Assembly (NCBI GenBank): GCA_024682015.1
Contig: JAIKZT010000223.1
Coordinates: forward strand, 1 to 13,157
Reading direction: 5' to 3'
Source: Clostridia bacterium
Lineage (GTDB): Bacteria; Bacillota; Clostridia; Peptostreptococcales; Anaerovoracaceae
DNA: 13,157 bases
The number at the start of each line of letters is the position of its first letter. Position 1 is the stretch's first letter. The translations under genes and the position numbers were made by a program. This document shows positions 11,731 through 13,157 of the stretch, piece by piece. The notes under the pieces are model-generated. The model had not been told where the DNA came from, did not search any database, and worked only from the letters and a program-made list of their open reading frames with translations.

Positions 11731-13157
11731 CTATTTTCCCAGACAGAACCGCTCGAAGACTTCGTCGATGATCTCGCCGGAAGCGGTATCGCCAGTGATC
11801 TCGCCGAGGTACTGGAAGGCGGCATTGGCGTTGACCTCGATGAAGTCCATGGCTTCGTTCTGACGGGTCATGCGAAGGGCTTCCCTCACCTCGGAAAGCG
11901 CGTTCTTCAAAAGCTGGATGTGGCGCGTGTTCGAGACGAGGACGTCCTCCTCCCGGCGAACTTTTCCGCCCGAGATCAGGGCCTCCATGGCGTCCTTCAG
12001 AGCCTCCATTCCTTCATCGTTTAATAACGATGCATGCACGATCTGCGCGGTTTTCAGGTGTTTTCGTACGTCTTCCTGCGAAAGGCAGGCGGGCAGATCC
12101 GTCTTGTTGAGAACGGCGATGCAGGGACGCTCTGCCGCAGCTTCCATCAGTAAAATGTCCTCTTCCGACAGCGGCCTGCTGCTGTCCAAGAGCAGCAGCA
12201 CAAGGTCCGCCTTGTTGAACGCCTCTTTGCTGCGGTCGATGCCAAGCGCTTCCACGACGTCCTTCGATTCGCGTATGCCCGCCGTGTCCGTCAGCCGGAT
12301 GGGGATGCCGCGAAGAGAAATCTGTTCCTCGATCGTATCCCGCGTCGTGCCCGGGATGTCCGTGACGATGCTGCGGTGTTCGCCCAGGAAGAGGTTCATC
12401 AGAGACGATTTGCCCACGTTGGGTTTGCCGATGATCGCGACGCTGAGGCCTTCGCGCAGGATCTTGCCTTCGTCCGCGCCGGCCAGCAGCGCCTCTATCC
12501 CCTGCTCCGCCTCCTTCAGAAAAACGGCGATCTTTTCGTACGTCGCCTCTTCCACGTCCTCGTCCGGGTAGTCCATGTTGACGGTGAGCAGAACGAGCAG
12601 GTCCAGCAGGCCTTTTCGAAGAGTCTTCACCTTCTCCGAAAGCTTTCCTTCCAGCTGGTTCACCGCCGTCTGCAGTCCCCTGCCCGTCCGCGCGCGGATG
12701 ACGTCGATGACGGCCTCCGCCTGCGCGAGATCGATGCGCCCGTTCAGGAACGCGAGCTTCGTAAATTCGCCCCGCTCGGCCATTTCCGCGCCGCTGTCCA
12801 GGCAGAGGGACAGGATGCGCCGCAGGGACGCCATGCTGCCGTGGCACTGGATCTCCACCAGGTCTTCGCCGGTGTAGGTGTGCGGCGCGCGCATAAACAC
12901 GCACAGGACCTCGTCGATCGTTTCTCCCGAGAGCGGATCCGCGATGTGTCCGTAGTGCATGTATCTGTCCCTGAAAGCAAATCCCTCTGAAGAGGTCTTG
13001 CCTGGATCCTGAGGGGATCCCGATGTGCGGTAAGGCACGAATATCCTCTGCGCGATGGCCTTTGCCTTCGGCCCGCTCATGCGGACGATGCCGATGCCGC
13101 TTTCGCCGTAGGCGGTGGAGATGGCCGCGATGGTGCGGTCTGCGTTCTGAAGGGTCA
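11731..13157 (-). CDS. mnmE: tRNA modification GTPase MnmE (5' end at window edge)
   Basis: GTPase that with MnmG makes the carboxymethylaminomethyl group on wobble uridine 34 of certain tRNAs. The frame runs to the window edge as TLQNADRTIAAISTAYGES, the normal MnmE N-terminus. The last two bases are TG of the codon before it, so the start codon probably lacks only its first base and the whole protein would be 475 residues. In that numbering: formyl-tetrahydrofolate-binding region with PHTYTGEDLVEIQCHG (92-107), a helical domain, then the G domain with GKPNVGKS (244-251), TTRDT (271-275), DTAG (291-294) and NKTD (351-354), and the C-terminal CLGK with its catalytic cysteine. The ATG at 13080 is internal and lies after essential residues. 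It faces the khpB operon instead of following it. Confidence 0.96.
   Translation of the reverse strand, partial: TLQNADRTIAAISTAYGESGIGIVRMSGPKAKAIAQRIFVPYRTSGSPQDPGKTSSEGFAFRDRYMHYGHIADPLSGETIDEVLCVFMRAPHTYTGEDLVEIQCHGSMASLRRILSLCLDSGAEMAERGEFTKLAFLNGRIDLAQAEAVIDVIRARTGRGLQTAVNQLEGKLSEKVKTLRKGLLDLLVLLTVNMDYPDEDVEEATYEKIAVFLKEAEQGIEALLAGADEGKILREGLSVAIIGKPNVGKSSLMNLFLGEHRSIVTDIPGTTRDTIEEQISLRGIPIRLTDTAGIRESKDVVEALGIDRSKEAFNKADLVLLLLDSSRPLSEEDILLMEAAAERPCIAVLNKTDLPACLSQEDVRKHLKTAQIVHASLLNDEGMEALKDAMEALISGGKVRREEDVLVSNTRHIQLLKNALSEVREALRMTRQNEAMDFIEVNANAAFQYLGEITGDTASGEIIDEVFERFCLGK

Noticed and set aside
13078..13080. mnmE start at the ATG at 13080
   Set aside because: The conserved TIAAIS...GIGIVR segment lies upstream in the same frame, so the true start is at the window edge.

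Overview
This window is the replication-origin neighbourhood of a bacterial chromosome, and every gene but one is a recognisable housekeeping gene. The set gyrB, gyrA, dnaA, dnaN, recF, rpmH, rnpA, yidD, yidC, jag (khpB) and mnmE is the conserved oriC cluster of Bacillota. Strong AAGGAGG-type ribosome binding sites, sigma-A promoters close to TTGACA/TATAAT, a Jag/KhpB protein with Jag-N, KH and R3H domains, and a 655-residue GyrB without the proteobacterial insert all fit a Clostridia-like Gram-positive. Base composition looks above 50 percent G+C in the genes and is much more A/T-rich in the origin spacer. I would not name a genus.

Layout, left to right. gyrA and gyrB lie on the minus strand, 18 bases apart, behind a good promoter at 4743-4771. 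The 453-base gyrB-dnaA spacer holds a 25-base pure A/T run, a row of DnaA boxes spaced about one helical turn apart, two extended -10 promoters for dnaA, and an inverted repeat in the dnaA leader. On the plus strand come dnaA, a second DnaA-box cluster with a likely DnaA-trio unwinding element, dnaN and recF. A consensus promoter inside the 3' end of recF then starts rpmH-rnpA-yidD-yidC-jag, which ends at a clear intrinsic terminator. Converging on that terminator from the right, on the minus strand, are mnmE (its first base lies just beyond the window) and an unrecognised 63-residue membrane protein.

How they work together. DnaA loads on the box clusters and probably melts the DnaA-trio/AT-rich stretch between dnaA and dnaN. 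DnaN is the sliding clamp, RecF serves gap repair, and gyrase relieves torsion ahead of the forks. rpmH and rnpA supply ribosomal protein L34 and the RNase P protein. YidD and YidC serve membrane-protein insertion. KhpB is an RNA-binding regulator, and MnmE modifies tRNA wobble uridines.

The order is not the usual one. Compared with the common Bacillota plan (rpmH-rnpA-yidC-jag-mnmE diverging from dnaA-dnaN-recF-gyrB-gyrA), the oriC-dnaA-dnaN-recF block is flipped between rpmH and gyrB, and mnmE is separately flipped. Other points of interest are the origin architecture, an unusual lysine/alanine-rich GyrA tail, an alanine at the GyrA quinolone position, and the small membrane ORF. I found no mobile element, CRISPR array, tRNA, rRNA or unknown multi-gene system.
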